Below are positions 8,159 to 17,450 of a DNA stretch of 64,000 nucleotides, piece after piece. The notes below the pieces were generated by a model. The model was given only the letters and a program-made list of their open reading frames with translations. It was not told the origin of the DNA and did no database searches. Location: the NCBI GenBank assembly GCA_964431965.1, contig CAYSLU010000009.1:1-64000 (forward strand), written 5' to 3'. A program made the position numbers and the translations under genes. Positions within the stretch are counted from its first letter, which is position 1; each line of letters begins with the position of its first letter. This stretch comes from CAYSLU01 sp964431965 (GTDB taxonomy: Bacteria > Verrucomicrobiota > Kiritimatiellia > CAIKKV01 > CAYSLU01).

Positions 8159-9051
8159 TGGCGGCGTGTGGCGTCTGCGGCGGGAGCAAGTTCGCTCGGG
8201 TCTATGCCGGAACGATCAGCGACCCGGACGTGGATCCAAGCGCCTACTACTCCACTTCGCGCCGTAAGGCAGGCTATTTGGCCATCGTTCGTTGCACCGC
8301 CTGCGGGCTCTTGATGACCAACCCGCGTGACGACGAGGCGACGCTGCGACGGGTCTACGCCGAACTTGCTGATCAGGCGTACGAAGCCGAGGTGGCCGGA
8401 CGCATGGCCACTGCTGCCGATCATCTGGCGCTTGTCTCCCGGTATGCATTGCGTCCGGGTCGTCTATTGGATGTCGGGTGCGCCACTGGGTTCTTCCCGG
8501 CGCTGGCCGCTGACTCGGGTTGGGAGACTGTCGGGCTCGAGCCATCGGCCTGGGCTATCGAGCGCGCTCGCCGTCGAGCCCCGCGCACCCGATTTGTGGA
8601 AGGCGCTTTGGAATCGGCGGACTTTGCGCCGGGGCAGTTCGACGTCATCACGATGTGGGATGTGATGGAGCATGTGGAGTCACCGGTGATGGCCTTGGAC
8701 CGAGTGCGCGGGTGGTTGGCTCCCGGTGGGCTCCTGTTCGCCAACGTCCCGAATGCGGAGAGTTGGCCCGCTCGCATCATGGGGCGCCGCTGGGTGCTGC
8801 TGTTGCGTGAGCATCTTTGGTACTTTTCCCCCGCTACCATGGGCGACCTGCTGAAGCGTGAGGGGTTCCGCCTCGAGCGGACACACGCAAACCTGGTTCG
8901 GTTCAGCGTTTCCGGAATACTCAGCCGCTTGGGACAATACCCGGGCCTTGCGGGACGGTTGAGCCGAAGGCTGGCGGAGCGGCGATTTGGCCGCCGGATC
9001 ACCATCCGCTTCTCCATCGGCGACATGAGCGTGGTGGCGGTTCGAACATGA
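8146..9051 (+). CDS. Class I SAM methyltransferase with zinc-ribbon N-terminus
   Basis: A 301-residue protein. Cys8, Cys11, Cys50 and Cys53 make an N-terminal zinc-ribbon-like site. Motif I, LLDVGCATGFF, lies at 107-117 and is followed by GLEPS and MWDVMEHVE, typical of the Methyltransf_23 family. It may methylate a sugar or lipid-linked glycan. The start overlaps the flavoprotein stop by 13 bases, and the stop overlaps the next gene by four bases, so translation is probably coupled through all three. Confidence 0.85.
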   Translation: MSLVMAACGVCGGSKFARVYAGTISDPDVDPSAYYSTSRRKAGYLAIVRCTACGLLMTNPRDDEATLRRVYAELADQAYEAEVAGRMATAADHLALVSRYALRPGRLLDVGCATGFFPALAADSGWETVGLEPSAWAIERARRRAPRTRFVEGALESADFAPGQFDVITMWDVMEHVESPVMALDRVRGWLAPGGLLFANVPNAESWPARIMGRRWVLLLREHLWYFSPATMGDLLKREGFRLERTHANLVRFSVSGILSRLGQYPGLAGRLSRRLAERRFGRRITIRFSIGDMSVVAVRT

Positions 9052-10217
9052 GTGAGAGGAGTATCGCACGCCTGGGTGAACAGCCAGCATCCAGCCGGAT
9101 GCCCGAATTGGATGGTCTTCGAGGCATGGCCATCGCGATGGTTCTGGTGTATCACTACTTCGTCGGGCAGGTTTATCCAGAGAAAGGGACTCTTCTGGCA
9201 TTTGCCAAGCAGATGCTGGACCTGACGTGGAGCGGAGTGGATCTCTTCTTTGTGCTCTCCGGTTTCCTGCTTGGAGGCATCTTGTTGGACAACAGGCGTG
9301 GGCGAAACTACTTCAGCGCCTTCTACGCGCGGCGGGCCTGTCGCATCCTGCCTCTCTACGCGATGGTGCTGGGTGCCTATCTCGCGGCGCAGAGCGTTCT
9401 TGCCGGTACGTGGCGAGCAGACCGGTTTGCATACCTGATGGCGCCGCAGTTGCCAACTTGGAGTTACCTGACGTTCACGCAGAATATGATCATGGCCCAT
9501 CAGGGTCTTTTTGGGGGGCATTGGCTAGCCGTGACCTGGTCGCTTGCCATAGAGGAGCATTTCTATCTCATTCTGCCTCTCTTTCTCTGGTTCACGCCGG
9601 TACGCAGAGTGCCCGTTATCGTTGCGGTGGGCATTGTGGCGGTTCTGCTCCTTCGTATCGGGGTCTATGAGCATGCGAAGACCTGGATTAGCAGCTATGT
9701 GTTTACGCCCTGTCGAGTGGACGGCTTGCTGATGGGCGTTCTCGGCGCTTGGGTGATGCGCGAAGAGCGAGGACTGTCGTTCTTGCGGCAGAACATTAGG
9801 GCCATGCGCATCCTGCTCGGCCTTCTCGCCATCGCCGGACTTGTCTTGATCGTATCGACTCCGCAGACGATTGCCAGCCGCGCGGTTGCTTTCTGGGGGT
9901 TCACGGGTCTAGCGCTGTTCTATGCCACGCTGATGCTCGTGATCCTAGTCGACAAGACGAGTGGGCTGGCCCGGTTCTTTCGCAATCGTGCGCTGCGCTT
10001 CCTTGGCTTGATCTCCTACGGCGTCTATATGATTCACGACCTCATCAGCGGGGTGCTTCATGCCATGTTTCATCATGCGTCGCCAGCCATCGCGAGTGGC
10101 GCGCAGGCCATGACGACCCTGCTGGCCTTGGTCCTCACGGTCGCTTTGGCATCCCTTTCCTGGTTCGCGTTCGAGCGACGCCTGGTCGCTCTGGGGCGCC
10201 GCATCCAGTTCAGCTAA
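9048..10217 (+). CDS. Acyltransferase 3 family membrane protein, second copy
   Basis: A 389-residue acyltransferase 3 (OafA/YrhL-type) protein. It has LDGLRGMAIAMVLVYHYF near residue 22, GVDLFFVLSGFLLGG, and an internal SLAIEEHFYLILPLF, the features of true polysaccharide O-acetylases. Around ten membrane segments are visible. It starts in a four-base ATGA overlap with the methyltransferase. It is clearly diverged from the paralogue at 5677, which lacks the IEEHFY version of the motif. Confidence 0.92.
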   Translation: MSERSIARLGEQPASSRMPELDGLRGMAIAMVLVYHYFVGQVYPEKGTLLAFAKQMLDLTWSGVDLFFVLSGFLLGGILLDNRRGRNYFSAFYARRACRILPLYAMVLGAYLAAQSVLAGTWRADRFAYLMAPQLPTWSYLTFTQNMIMAHQGLFGGHWLAVTWSLAIEEHFYLILPLFLWFTPVRRVPVIVAVGIVAVLLLRIGVYEHAKTWISSYVFTPCRVDGLLMGVLGAWVMREERGLSFLRQNIRAMRILLGLLAIAGLVLIVSTPQTIASRAVAFWGFTGLALFYATLMLVILVDKTSGLARFFRNRALRFLGLISYGVYMIHDLISGVLHAMFHHASPAIASGAQAMTTLLALVLTVALASLSWFAFERRLVALGRRIQFS

Positions 10218-10249
10218 GCGAGCGATCTGTCCGGTTGGAGCGTGTCGCG

Positions 10250-12046
10250 ATGATGAGGCAGGAACAGCGTGGAGTCGGAATGGGTGCCGTATGGGTCGTC
10301 GTATTGGTTGCGGGCTTTGTGGGCTTTGGGTTTGGCCTCTTGCACGCAACCTGGCATCTGGCGGTTGAGCGCGCGCTTGTTCTCGGATTCGTTGATTATC
10401 CTCCCGGAAATCCGGTCTGGATGGCGATGGTCAGTGGATACTGTCTGCTTGTGGATCTCCTGGTCGGCTTGCTGCACCTCGGGGTTTCGCCCATTGGGGC
10501 TAGCCTGTTCACGTCCGGCCTTTTGGGGATGGTGTCGTTTCAAGCCATCGCTTTGCTGATTCTCGCATTGAGCGAGAGCGTCACGCTTTCCGTGTCTGCC
10601 ACGCTATTGGTGTATGTCGGCAGCCTGGTCGGAAAAGGGGTCGTGTATCCCATCTATCTGCTGGGGTTCTTTGCGACGGAGGGGATACTGGGGTTGTCCT
10701 ATGTGGTGCTCGTCATCGCGCTGTTCGCCCTGCAGCGATATCGCGCTTCCTTCTTCTTGTTGGGCCTGGCTCCCGGCGTGCATCCCGCTTTGGGGTGTTG
10801 GCTGGTTATGGTATTCGGGCTGACCGCGCTGTTTCACTGGCGGTTTGCGTGGGATCTCTCGCGGCGGCACATCTTCTGGTTTCTTGCCGGGTTGGCGCTA
10901 GCCATGCTCGGTTTCGCGGCTCACTGGCGCCTTATGCGGGCATTACCCGCGATGGATGTGCAGATGCGCGCCCTGTACGACGGCTACATCCGGTACTGGG
11001 ATGCGCACCGCGGGCCGTTCTTCTGGGACTACGTCCGGCAGCAACCGTCCTTTACCACGAAAGGCATTTGGATATGCCTTTGCAGCATGGCGCTTGGGGT
11101 TGGCGGCCGCGTGCTTTTTCGGCACAAGAAGGCGGTCGTCCCCGTGTTCACGTTGGTGGTACTGGCTGGGGGCTTGTCATTGTTGGCGGGCGCCGTCGCG
11201 CACATCCCTCCGCACCGCCTTCCGCTCTCGGCTCTGATTCTGATGCCTGGTCGTTTTGTCAATTTGAACAATCTGCTGTTCATGCCGCTTCTGTTAGGTG
11301 TTCTGTTCGCTCCTGGTGTTCGGGAGCTTCGCACCGGCCAGATTCTTGTTCTGGTATTGGCTCTTTCATTGTTCCTTCCTCCGAACTCTCAGTTCCTCAC
11401 ACGGATGTGGGTTCCCGTGATGGTGGGGTGGATTGCATGGCTCGCCGGTCGCGAACTGGTGCGCCCGATGGCTGATGGCGCCGCGGGCTTGGTTGGGCGT
11501 GGTGGGGCGGAGGGGCGGGCGGCGGCAAGTTGCGTGGCTATGCTGGGCGCCGTGCTAGGGGTCTACACGTTAGCTAGCTCAGACATCATGGACGTGCGGA
11601 CGCACGTGAACGCCGTGCGAGTTCAATTCCGAGATCGCACGAATGATGAGTTCTTTCGCGCGATCAGTCTTCGCCGAGGACTGATGCTGACGGTTCGCGA
11701 TTTTGGACTGATTACACTGAAGACCGGCCGGCCGTTGTTGATCGACCCGTCCATTCTTGATCATCTGGCGTGCACTCCCCAGTCGGCGAAGGTGGTTAAT
11801 CACATTCTCAATCGGGTGTACGGGGCGGACCTGAGGGCGCCGGCGCCTCATGGGGTCGATCCGCACGGGTCGATTCCGCCGGCGATGCACCACCAGCTGT
11901 GGGAGGATCGGACGCGCGAGGACTGGCAGGGCATTCGGCGGGAATTCGGCGTCACGGATGTGTTGACGCCAACGAACTTCACGCTTCGCCTGCCGGTCGT
12001 TCTGCGAGACGATCGGGGGCTGCTGTACGAGATTCCGGCGGACTGA
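10250..12046 (+). CDS. Large polytopic membrane protein of unknown function
   Basis: A 598-residue protein with roughly eleven hydrophobic segments over residues 10-430 and a soluble C-terminal part of about 170 residues. I do not recognise the family. The loop after the sixth or seventh segment (YDGYIRYWDAHRGPF) and the C-terminal domain would face the periplasm if the N-terminus is inside. In this setting it could be a GT-C type glycosyltransferase or a polymerase-like protein, but no signature supports either. The ATG pair at 10250/10253 was preferred to an upstream TTG at 10235. Confidence 0.75.
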   Translation: MMRQEQRGVGMGAVWVVVLVAGFVGFGFGLLHATWHLAVERALVLGFVDYPPGNPVWMAMVSGYCLLVDLLVGLLHLGVSPIGASLFTSGLLGMVSFQAIALLILALSESVTLSVSATLLVYVGSLVGKGVVYPIYLLGFFATEGILGLSYVVLVIALFALQRYRASFFLLGLAPGVHPALGCWLVMVFGLTALFHWRFAWDLSRRHIFWFLAGLALAMLGFAAHWRLMRALPAMDVQMRALYDGYIRYWDAHRGPFFWDYVRQQPSFTTKGIWICLCSMALGVGGRVLFRHKKAVVPVFTLVVLAGGLSLLAGAVAHIPPHRLPLSALILMPGRFVNLNNLLFMPLLLGVLFAPGVRELRTGQILVLVLALSLFLPPNSQFLTRMWVPVMVGWIAWLAGRELVRPMADGAAGLVGRGGAEGRAAASCVAMLGAVLGVYTLASSDIMDVRTHVNAVRVQFRDRTNDEFFRAISLRRGLMLTVRDFGLITLKTGRPLLIDPSILDHLACTPQSAKVVNHILNRVYGADLRAPAPHGVDPHGSIPPAMHHQLWEDRTREDWQGIRREFGVTDVLTPTNFTLRLPVVLRDDRGLLYEIPAD

Positions 12047-12095
12047 GCGCAAGGCCGGCCGTGGCCAGACGTGAGTGGCAACAGGAGGAGGAACG

Positions 12096-12332
12096 ATGAG
12101 ATCCCTCGGAGGCTTGACGGTGGCGTGGGTCGCGGCGGCCCTGTACTTGGGTGTGTTCCTGAGCGATGCATGGGCGTACCTCGATCCGGGGACGGGCAGT
12201 TACATCTTCCAGATGCTGATCGCGAGCATCGTCGGCGGTCTGTTCGCGCTGAAGATGTACTGGCGGCGGCTCAAAGCCTGGGTGCGGCGGAAGCTTGGCA
12301 AGAAGGACGACGATGGAAGCCAGAAGGACTAG
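12096..12332 (+). CDS. Small LDPGTGS membrane protein
   Basis: A 78-residue protein with a strong AGGAGG ribosome site a few bases upstream of the ATG. It has an N-terminal hydrophobic segment or signal, then the conserved AYLDPGTGSYIFQM motif at the probable outer face, a second hydrophobic segment, and a basic tail (YWRRLKAWVRRKLGKK). Small proteins with this motif are found beside NoeA-like methyltransferases and sulfatase-like enzymes in polysaccharide loci, exactly as here. The biochemical role is not known. It overlaps the next gene by 20 bases. Confidence 0.85.
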   Translation: MRSLGGLTVAWVAAALYLGVFLSDAWAYLDPGTGSYIFQMLIASIVGGLFALKMYWRRLKAWVRRKLGKKDDDGSQKD

Positions 12333-13704
12333 AGAGGCCAGCTCCTTCCGGGATCCGAGCGGATTCCTGTTCGAGCAGGACGGGGTGCTGTACCGGCAGG
12401 TGAACGCCGGCTACCGCGATGCCTACGAACTCCTCGGTTCATCCGGGCTGTACGAGTCGCTCGTGCGGGACGGGTTGCTGATTCCGCACGACGAGGTGGA
12501 TCCTGCCGGGTTGGGCGTCGATGGCGCCTTCCGGGTGCTGCGGCCCGAGCGGATTCCGTTCATCTCGTACCCGTACGAGTGGTGTTTCCACCAGCTTAAG
12601 CACGCCGCGCTGGCGACGTTGGAGATCCAGCGGCGAGCGCTGGAGCGGGGAATGTGCCTGAAGGATGCCAGCGCCTACAACATCCAGTTCCGCTCGGGGA
12701 ATCCTGTGCTGATCGACACGCTGTCCTTCGAGCGCTATCGCGAGGGTGCGCCCTGGATCGCCTACCGGCAGTTCTGCCAGCACTTCCTCGGTCCGCTGGC
12801 GCTCATGCGCTACGCCACGCATGGATCCAACGGCCTGGCCCAGTTGCATATCGACGGTGTGCCCTTGCCCACGGCGAGCGCGCTCCTGCCCCTTAGGACC
12901 CGCTTTCGACCCTCGCTGCTCCTGCATCTCCATCTCCATGGGCGGAGCCAGGAGCGCCATGCGGACCGCGGCGCTCCACCGCCGGCCCGCCGCGTGAGCC
13001 TGCTGGCCGTGCGGGGCCTCGTCGACAGCCTGAGGACGGCCATCGAGGGGCTTGTCTGGAAGCATCCGGACACGGAGTGGGGCGACTACTATGAGCGCCT
13101 CAGCTATTCCGACGAGGCGCTGGCGGACAAGAAGGCGCAGGTCGAGGCGTTTCTCGGCGAGGCCAGCCCGCGGACGGTGTGGGACTTGGGCGCCAACACG
13201 GGGGTGTTCAGCCGGATCGCCAGCGAGCGGGGTGCGTTCACCCTTTCCGGAGACATGGACCCGGTGGCGGTCGATCGAAACTATCTCGCGTGCCGTGCGC
13301 GAGGCGAAGCGAATCTGCTTCCGTTGCTGCTGGACGTGACCAACCCCAGCCCTGCGATCGGGTGGGCGAACGATGAGCGGCGCTCGCTTGAGCAGCGCGG
13401 GCCGGCGGACGCCGTGCTGGCGCTGGCGCTCGTTCACCACCTGGCCATCGGCCACAATCTGCCGCTGGGCCGCATCGCGGCCTGGCTGGCCCGGCTCTGC
13501 CGGTTCCTGATCATCGAGTTCGTCCCGAAGGAAGACAGCCAGGTTCAGCGCCTGCTGGCCACCCGCGAGGACATCTTCCCTGACTATCATGAAGCGAGTT
13601 TCGAGGCGGCGTTCCGCGAGCATTTTACCGTCTGTCGGTGCGTCTCGCTGAAGGGCTCGTCGCGGTGCCTGTATCTGATGGAACGAGGACCCCGGCCGGC
13701 ATGA
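12313..13704 (+). CDS. NoeA-like SAM methyltransferase
   Basis: A 463-residue protein. The N-terminal part (1-240) contains CLKDASAYNIQF and LIDTLSFERY, seen in nodulation-protein NoeA-like methyltransferases. The C-terminal part has the class I motif VWDLGANTGVFS (nt about 13180-13214), then DMDPVAVDRNY and LVHHLAIGHNLPL. It probably methylates a glycan or lipid acceptor near the membrane. It is translationally coupled to the small membrane protein upstream and overlaps the next gene in an ATGA. Confidence 0.85.
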   Translation: MEARRTREASSFRDPSGFLFEQDGVLYRQVNAGYRDAYELLGSSGLYESLVRDGLLIPHDEVDPAGLGVDGAFRVLRPERIPFISYPYEWCFHQLKHAALATLEIQRRALERGMCLKDASAYNIQFRSGNPVLIDTLSFERYREGAPWIAYRQFCQHFLGPLALMRYATHGSNGLAQLHIDGVPLPTASALLPLRTRFRPSLLLHLHLHGRSQERHADRGAPPPARRVSLLAVRGLVDSLRTAIEGLVWKHPDTEWGDYYERLSYSDEALADKKAQVEAFLGEASPRTVWDLGANTGVFSRIASERGAFTLSGDMDPVAVDRNYLACRARGEANLLPLLLDVTNPSPAIGWANDERRSLEQRGPADAVLALALVHHLAIGHNLPLGRIAAWLARLCRFLIIEFVPKEDSQVQRLLATREDIFPDYHEASFEAAFREHFTVCRCVSLKGSSRCLYLMERGPRPA

Positions 13705-15299
13705 CCAAGAGGCGCGTCATTCTGTACCCGTTGCTGCTGGCGGTGTTTCCCGTGCTCTCGCTGGCGGCGCACAACAAGCAGGAAGTCCTGCTGATGGGTG
13801 GCTCCACCGTGGCGTGGGTGGCCGCCGCCGCGTTGGCACTCGCGGGCATGGCATGGGCGCTCGTGCACCTGTGCGTGCGCGACTGGGCGCGGGCCGCGCT
13901 GGTGACGGCGCTCGGCGTGCTGCTCTTCTTCACCTTCGGCCACGTCCGGGGGGGGCTCGAGTCCCACCTCGCGAGCGGGTGGGTGATCGGCGGCGTTTGG
14001 ATCGGCCTGTCGAAGGGCCTGGCGATCGTCTGGGTTCTGATCTTCGCGCTGGGTGCGCGCCTGCTGTTCCGCCTGCGGGCATCCGTCGATGGCATGACCG
14101 GACTGCTGAACGTGGTGTCCGCCGTCCTCGTGCTCCTGCCGGCTGCCGACCTGGCCCGGTACGAGTGGAGCCGGCGGGGCACTCCCGCGCAGCGGACGTC
14201 GGCTGTCACGCGGTCCACAACGGATGCACCGGTGGATGCGCCGGACATCTTCTACATCGTCCTCGACGCCTATGCGCGGACTGACGTGCTTCAGCGGCTG
14301 TACGGGCACGACAACCGACCGTTCATCGACGCGCTGAAGGCCCGCGGGTTCTACGTGGCTGAGGAGAGCCTCAGCAATTACGCCTTCACGTACCTTTCGC
14401 TGGCCTCCTCGCTGAACATGCAGCACGTGACCAACCTGACTGCGGAGGCGGGGGAAGCGTCGCGCGATACCGCCATCCCCTACGCGATGATCCAGCGGAA
14501 CAAGGTGGCGCAGTACGTGAAGTCGAAAGGCTACACGTATGTGCATTTCTCGTCCGGCTGCCTATGGACGCAGGAGAACCAGGACGCGGACGTTACCATC
14601 CGGAGTGGGCGCGCCAACGAGTTCCTGCTGGTATTTGCCCAGACGACAATGCTGGGCGTGATCCCGTTGCAGAAGCACCTGTTCAGAGAGGACGCCCGGA
14701 CGCGCGTGCTGGGTGCGTTCGACGGGTTGAGTCGACTGAACCAGATCCACGGCCCCAAGTTCGTCCTGGCCCACATCATCTGCCCGCACCCGCCCTTCGT
14801 GTTCGGGCCCAACGGCGAACAGGTGAATCGGGCTGACGTCCAGATGAGCGGGGGCGTCTGGCGCGAGAAGGATCTGTACGTCGATCAGGTGCGTTTCGTG
14901 AACGGCCGTGTCCTCGCGTTGCTGGACCGGTTGCTGTCTGACAAGGCGCACCCTCCGGTGATTGTGCTGCAGGGCGACCATGGCCCGTGGTTCGGGTTTG
15001 CCAGCAAGGGCACGAAGATCGACTGGGCCGACCCGACCGTGTTGTGGGAGAACATGAGCATTCTGAACGCCTGCCACCTCCCGGCGCGGGGGCAGGCGAT
15101 GCTGTACCCGACGATCACGCCCGTGAACACATTTCGGGTTATCTTCAATGCCTGCCTCGGAGGGGAGTTCCCCCTGTTGGAGGATCGGAGCTTCTACTCC
15201 GACTGGCAGGCCAGCCCCTACCGGTTTGTCGACGTGACGGACAAGGTGCGATCCCCGGAGTCCATGTCTGCGGGCGGCCGCCCTGCCGCAGCCGAGTGA
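13701..15299 (+). CDS. Membrane-anchored sulfatase-like / alkaline-phosphatase-fold transferase
   Basis: A 532-residue protein with about five membrane segments in residues 1-155 and an extracytoplasmic alkaline-phosphatase-superfamily domain after that. DIFYIVLDAY supplies the first metal ligand. A likely nucleophile Thr lies in NYAFTYLSLASSLN. LQGDHGPWF carries the C-terminal metal ligands. Relatives (LtaS/phosphoglycerol or phosphoethanolamine transferases, sulfatases) modify glycans outside the inner membrane. With the two upstream genes it forms a tightly coupled trio. Confidence 0.85.
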   Translation: MTKRRVILYPLLLAVFPVLSLAAHNKQEVLLMGGSTVAWVAAAALALAGMAWALVHLCVRDWARAALVTALGVLLFFTFGHVRGGLESHLASGWVIGGVWIGLSKGLAIVWVLIFALGARLLFRLRASVDGMTGLLNVVSAVLVLLPAADLARYEWSRRGTPAQRTSAVTRSTTDAPVDAPDIFYIVLDAYARTDVLQRLYGHDNRPFIDALKARGFYVAEESLSNYAFTYLSLASSLNMQHVTNLTAEAGEASRDTAIPYAMIQRNKVAQYVKSKGYTYVHFSSGCLWTQENQDADVTIRSGRANEFLLVFAQTTMLGVIPLQKHLFREDARTRVLGAFDGLSRLNQIHGPKFVLAHIICPHPPFVFGPNGEQVNRADVQMSGGVWREKDLYVDQVRFVNGRVLALLDRLLSDKAHPPVIVLQGDHGPWFGFASKGTKIDWADPTVLWENMSILNACHLPARGQAMLYPTITPVNTFRVIFNACLGGEFPLLEDRSFYSDWQASPYRFVDVTDKVRSPESMSAGGRPAAAE

Positions 15300-15313
15300 A
15301 CCCGAAGATGCTT

Positions 15314-15487
15314 GGAATGGCTGCAAAGACACGGTCGGAACGCAGGTGGTGGGGGAGGAGAGCCGCGCGATGCATGTGGCGCGTGCTCTGAGTCAGAAAT
15401 CCGAATCTTTGCGCAACTTGCGCCTTCTTGCGGCCAATCCCCGATGATCAAGAGGATGGCCGCGAAGAGGTGCAGGCGGAGCGCAGG
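15314..15487. repeat. Hairpin repeat family locus R2
   Basis: A degenerate copy of the A/B hairpin family: arm B (15314-15346), spacer, arm A (15402-15437), loop, arm B (15453-15487). The last arm ends 15 bases before the next gene's most upstream GTG. The spacer here is diverged compared with other loci. Confidence 0.8.
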
Positions 15488-15502
15488 TCTAGTGGGAGCG
15501 GA

Positions 15503-16510
15503 GTGGCGGTGGCTGTGATTGATATAGATGCAGGAATCAGGCTGGCTGGCGCACGGATCGTCATAACCGGCGCGGCGGGTTACGTCGCTACGCGCGTGAT
15601 CGCACTGCTGCGGGCGGTCGATTGCCGGATCGTGCGCGTGGACCGGCCCGGGGCCGTCTTCGAGCCAGTCGGAGGGCCGGCTCGAGTGGAGGATGTCGCG
15701 GCGGATATCCGGGAGCCGGCGGTGTGGTCCGGTCTGCTCGACGGGACGGATATCGTCATTCACTTCGCCGCGCAGACCAGCGTGTACGTGGCGGCGCAGG
15801 ACGCGGCCGCCGACGCGCGGATCAACGTGCAGCCGATGCTCGCGCTGCTCGAAGCGTGCCGGCGGGACGGGCGGCGGCCCGCCGTGCTCTTTTCGGGGAC
15901 CGTTACCGAAGCAGGTCTGACGGAGCGGTTGCCCGTGGACGAGTCGGTGCCCGACCGTCCGATCACGATTTACGACCTGCACAAGCTCATGGCCGAGCAG
16001 TACCTGAAGCATTACGCCTGTGAAGGCGTAGTGCGGGGGGGCGTGCTGCGCCTGGCGAATGTCTACGGGCCGGGGCCGAAGAGCAGCAGCGCGGATCGCG
16101 GGGTCCTGAACCTGATGGTCCGCAAGGCGCTGGCCGGTGAGCCGCTGACGGTCTACGGCCGCGGCGAGTTCGTGCGCGACTACGTGTACGTCGAGGACGT
16201 GGCGAGGGCCTTCGTGCTGGCGGCTGCGAATATCGACCGTGTCAACGGGCGGCACTTCGTGGTCGGAAGCGGCGTGGGGCATACGCTCGCGCAGGCGATC
16301 AACCTTGTGGCGGACCGGGTGGCCATGCGGACGGGGCACCGCGTGCCCGTGCTGCATGTCGACCCGCCGGCATCGCTGTCGCCGATCGAGTCCCGGAATT
16401 TTGTGGCGGACTCCAGTGCGTTTGCGCAGGCGACCGGCTGGCGGGCTGATACTGGCCTGGAGGCAGGCATCGACCGGACGATTGAGTCGATGAAGGACCG
16501 GACGGGCTGA
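15503..16510 (+). CDS. NAD-dependent sugar epimerase/dehydratase (extended SDR)
   Basis: A 335-residue extended SDR. The nucleotide loop VITGAAGYVATRV is at about 20-32, and the catalytic Tyr157 and Lys161 sit in YDLHK with Ser/Thr in FSGTVTEAG. The middle has RLANVYGPG and YGRGEFVRDYVYVEDVA, typical of UDP-glucose 4-epimerase and dTDP-glucose 4,6-dehydratase relatives. The substrate is likely a nucleotide sugar. There is no ATG before the Rossmann fold. GTG codons at 15503, 15509 and 15515 are all possible starts; a GGAG lies at 15494-15497. The gene is preceded by a hairpin repeat. Confidence 0.85.
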   Translation: MAVAVIDIDAGIRLAGARIVITGAAGYVATRVIALLRAVDCRIVRVDRPGAVFEPVGGPARVEDVAADIREPAVWSGLLDGTDIVIHFAAQTSVYVAAQDAAADARINVQPMLALLEACRRDGRRPAVLFSGTVTEAGLTERLPVDESVPDRPITIYDLHKLMAEQYLKHYACEGVVRGGVLRLANVYGPGPKSSSADRGVLNLMVRKALAGEPLTVYGRGEFVRDYVYVEDVARAFVLAAANIDRVNGRHFVVGSGVGHTLAQAINLVADRVAMRTGHRVPVLHVDPPASLSPIESRNFVADSSAFAQATGWRADTGLEAGIDRTIESMKDRTG

Positions 16511-16535
16511 GCGAAGGGCGCTGGCACGGCGCCGG

Positions 16536-16834
16536 AGGAATGGCCGCAAAGAGGCGCAGGCAGAGCGCAGGTTGGGGGGATCGGAATGGCTGCGACGAGC
16601 CGGATACGCCTGAAACGTTCTGAGTCTGAAGTCCGAACTTGCGCATCTTGCGCCTTCTTGCGGCTATTTCCGGTGATCGGGGAGATGGCCGCAAAGAGGC
16701 GCAGGCAGAGCGCAGGTTGGTCCGGAGCGGCCGCAGCACTGGGTGTTTTTTGACCTCTGCCCCTTGCGCATCTTTGCGGCTATCTCCGGATACTTGGAAT
16801 GCCCGCAAAGAGGCGCATGCGGAGCGCGAATTGG
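16536..16834. repeat. Hairpin repeat family locus R3
   Basis: Order B (16536-16573), spacer, A (16634-16669), B (16681-16720), spacer, shortened A (16759-16787), B (16796-16834). The first spacer (16574-16633) closely matches 25603-25665, with TGAAACGTTCTGAGTCTGA against TGAAACGTGCTGAGTCTGA, showing duplication of a longer unit. The final B arm ends eight bases before the ATG of the next gene and contributes its GGAG. This fills the 332-base gap between genes. Confidence 0.9.
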
Positions 16835-16842
16835 AGTGTGCT

Positions 16843-17436
16843 ATGCCCGCCTGGTCCTATCTGATCGAACGCGTTCGCGGCATTCGGCGCCGGCTATTGC
16901 GGCGGCGTTACGCGCATGCCACGGGGTTGCGGCTGCACCTGGGGTGCGGAGCCGAGTATTGGCCCGGGTACGTCAACGTCGATGCGGACCCGGCGGCCCG
17001 CTGCGACGTGCGGCTGGACTTCACGCGCGTCGGCGCCGTCTTCGCGGCGGGGTCGGTAGTGGAAGTGGCGATGATGCACTCGCTGAGCTACCTGCGGCTG
17101 TGGCAGGCGCGGGATCTCTTTCGCGTGCTGCACCGGTTGATGGCCCCTGGCGGGCGTCTGGCGATCGAACTGCCGGACTTGGCCAAGTGCGCGCGGCGCG
17201 CCATGGAAAACGAGGGGCGCCTGGATGAGTACCTTGAGGGAGTGCGAGGGCTCTATGCATTCTCGATCCACGAGAGCGATCAGCGGCATCGGTACACACC
17301 GTACGCCTTTGGCTGGACCGCGTGGCATCTGCGCCACGAGCTGGAGCAGGCCGGCTTTCGCGACATCCGCGAATGCCCGGCGCAAACCCACGATCTGACC
17401 GGCATCCGCGACATACGCGTCGAGGCCGTGAAGTGA
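16843..17436 (+). CDS. Small class I SAM methyltransferase
   Basis: A 197-residue methyltransferase. The SAM loop LHLGCGAEYWPGYVNVD starts near residue 30, a form common in predicted SAM-dependent methyltransferases of polysaccharide loci. MMHSLSYL and LAPGGRL-type segments follow. It is short but complete for the family. The start at 16843 is preferred because all upstream sequence is hairpin repeat. It is likely to act on a sugar or aglycone; no substrate can be named. Confidence 0.83.
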   Translation: MPAWSYLIERVRGIRRRLLRRRYAHATGLRLHLGCGAEYWPGYVNVDADPAARCDVRLDFTRVGAVFAAGSVVEVAMMHSLSYLRLWQARDLFRVLHRLMAPGGRLAIELPDLAKCARRAMENEGRLDEYLEGVRGLYAFSIHESDQRHRYTPYAFGWTAWHLRHELEQAGFRDIRECPAQTHDLTGIRDIRVEAVK

Positions 17437-17450
17437 GGGGTGGGTGGTGG

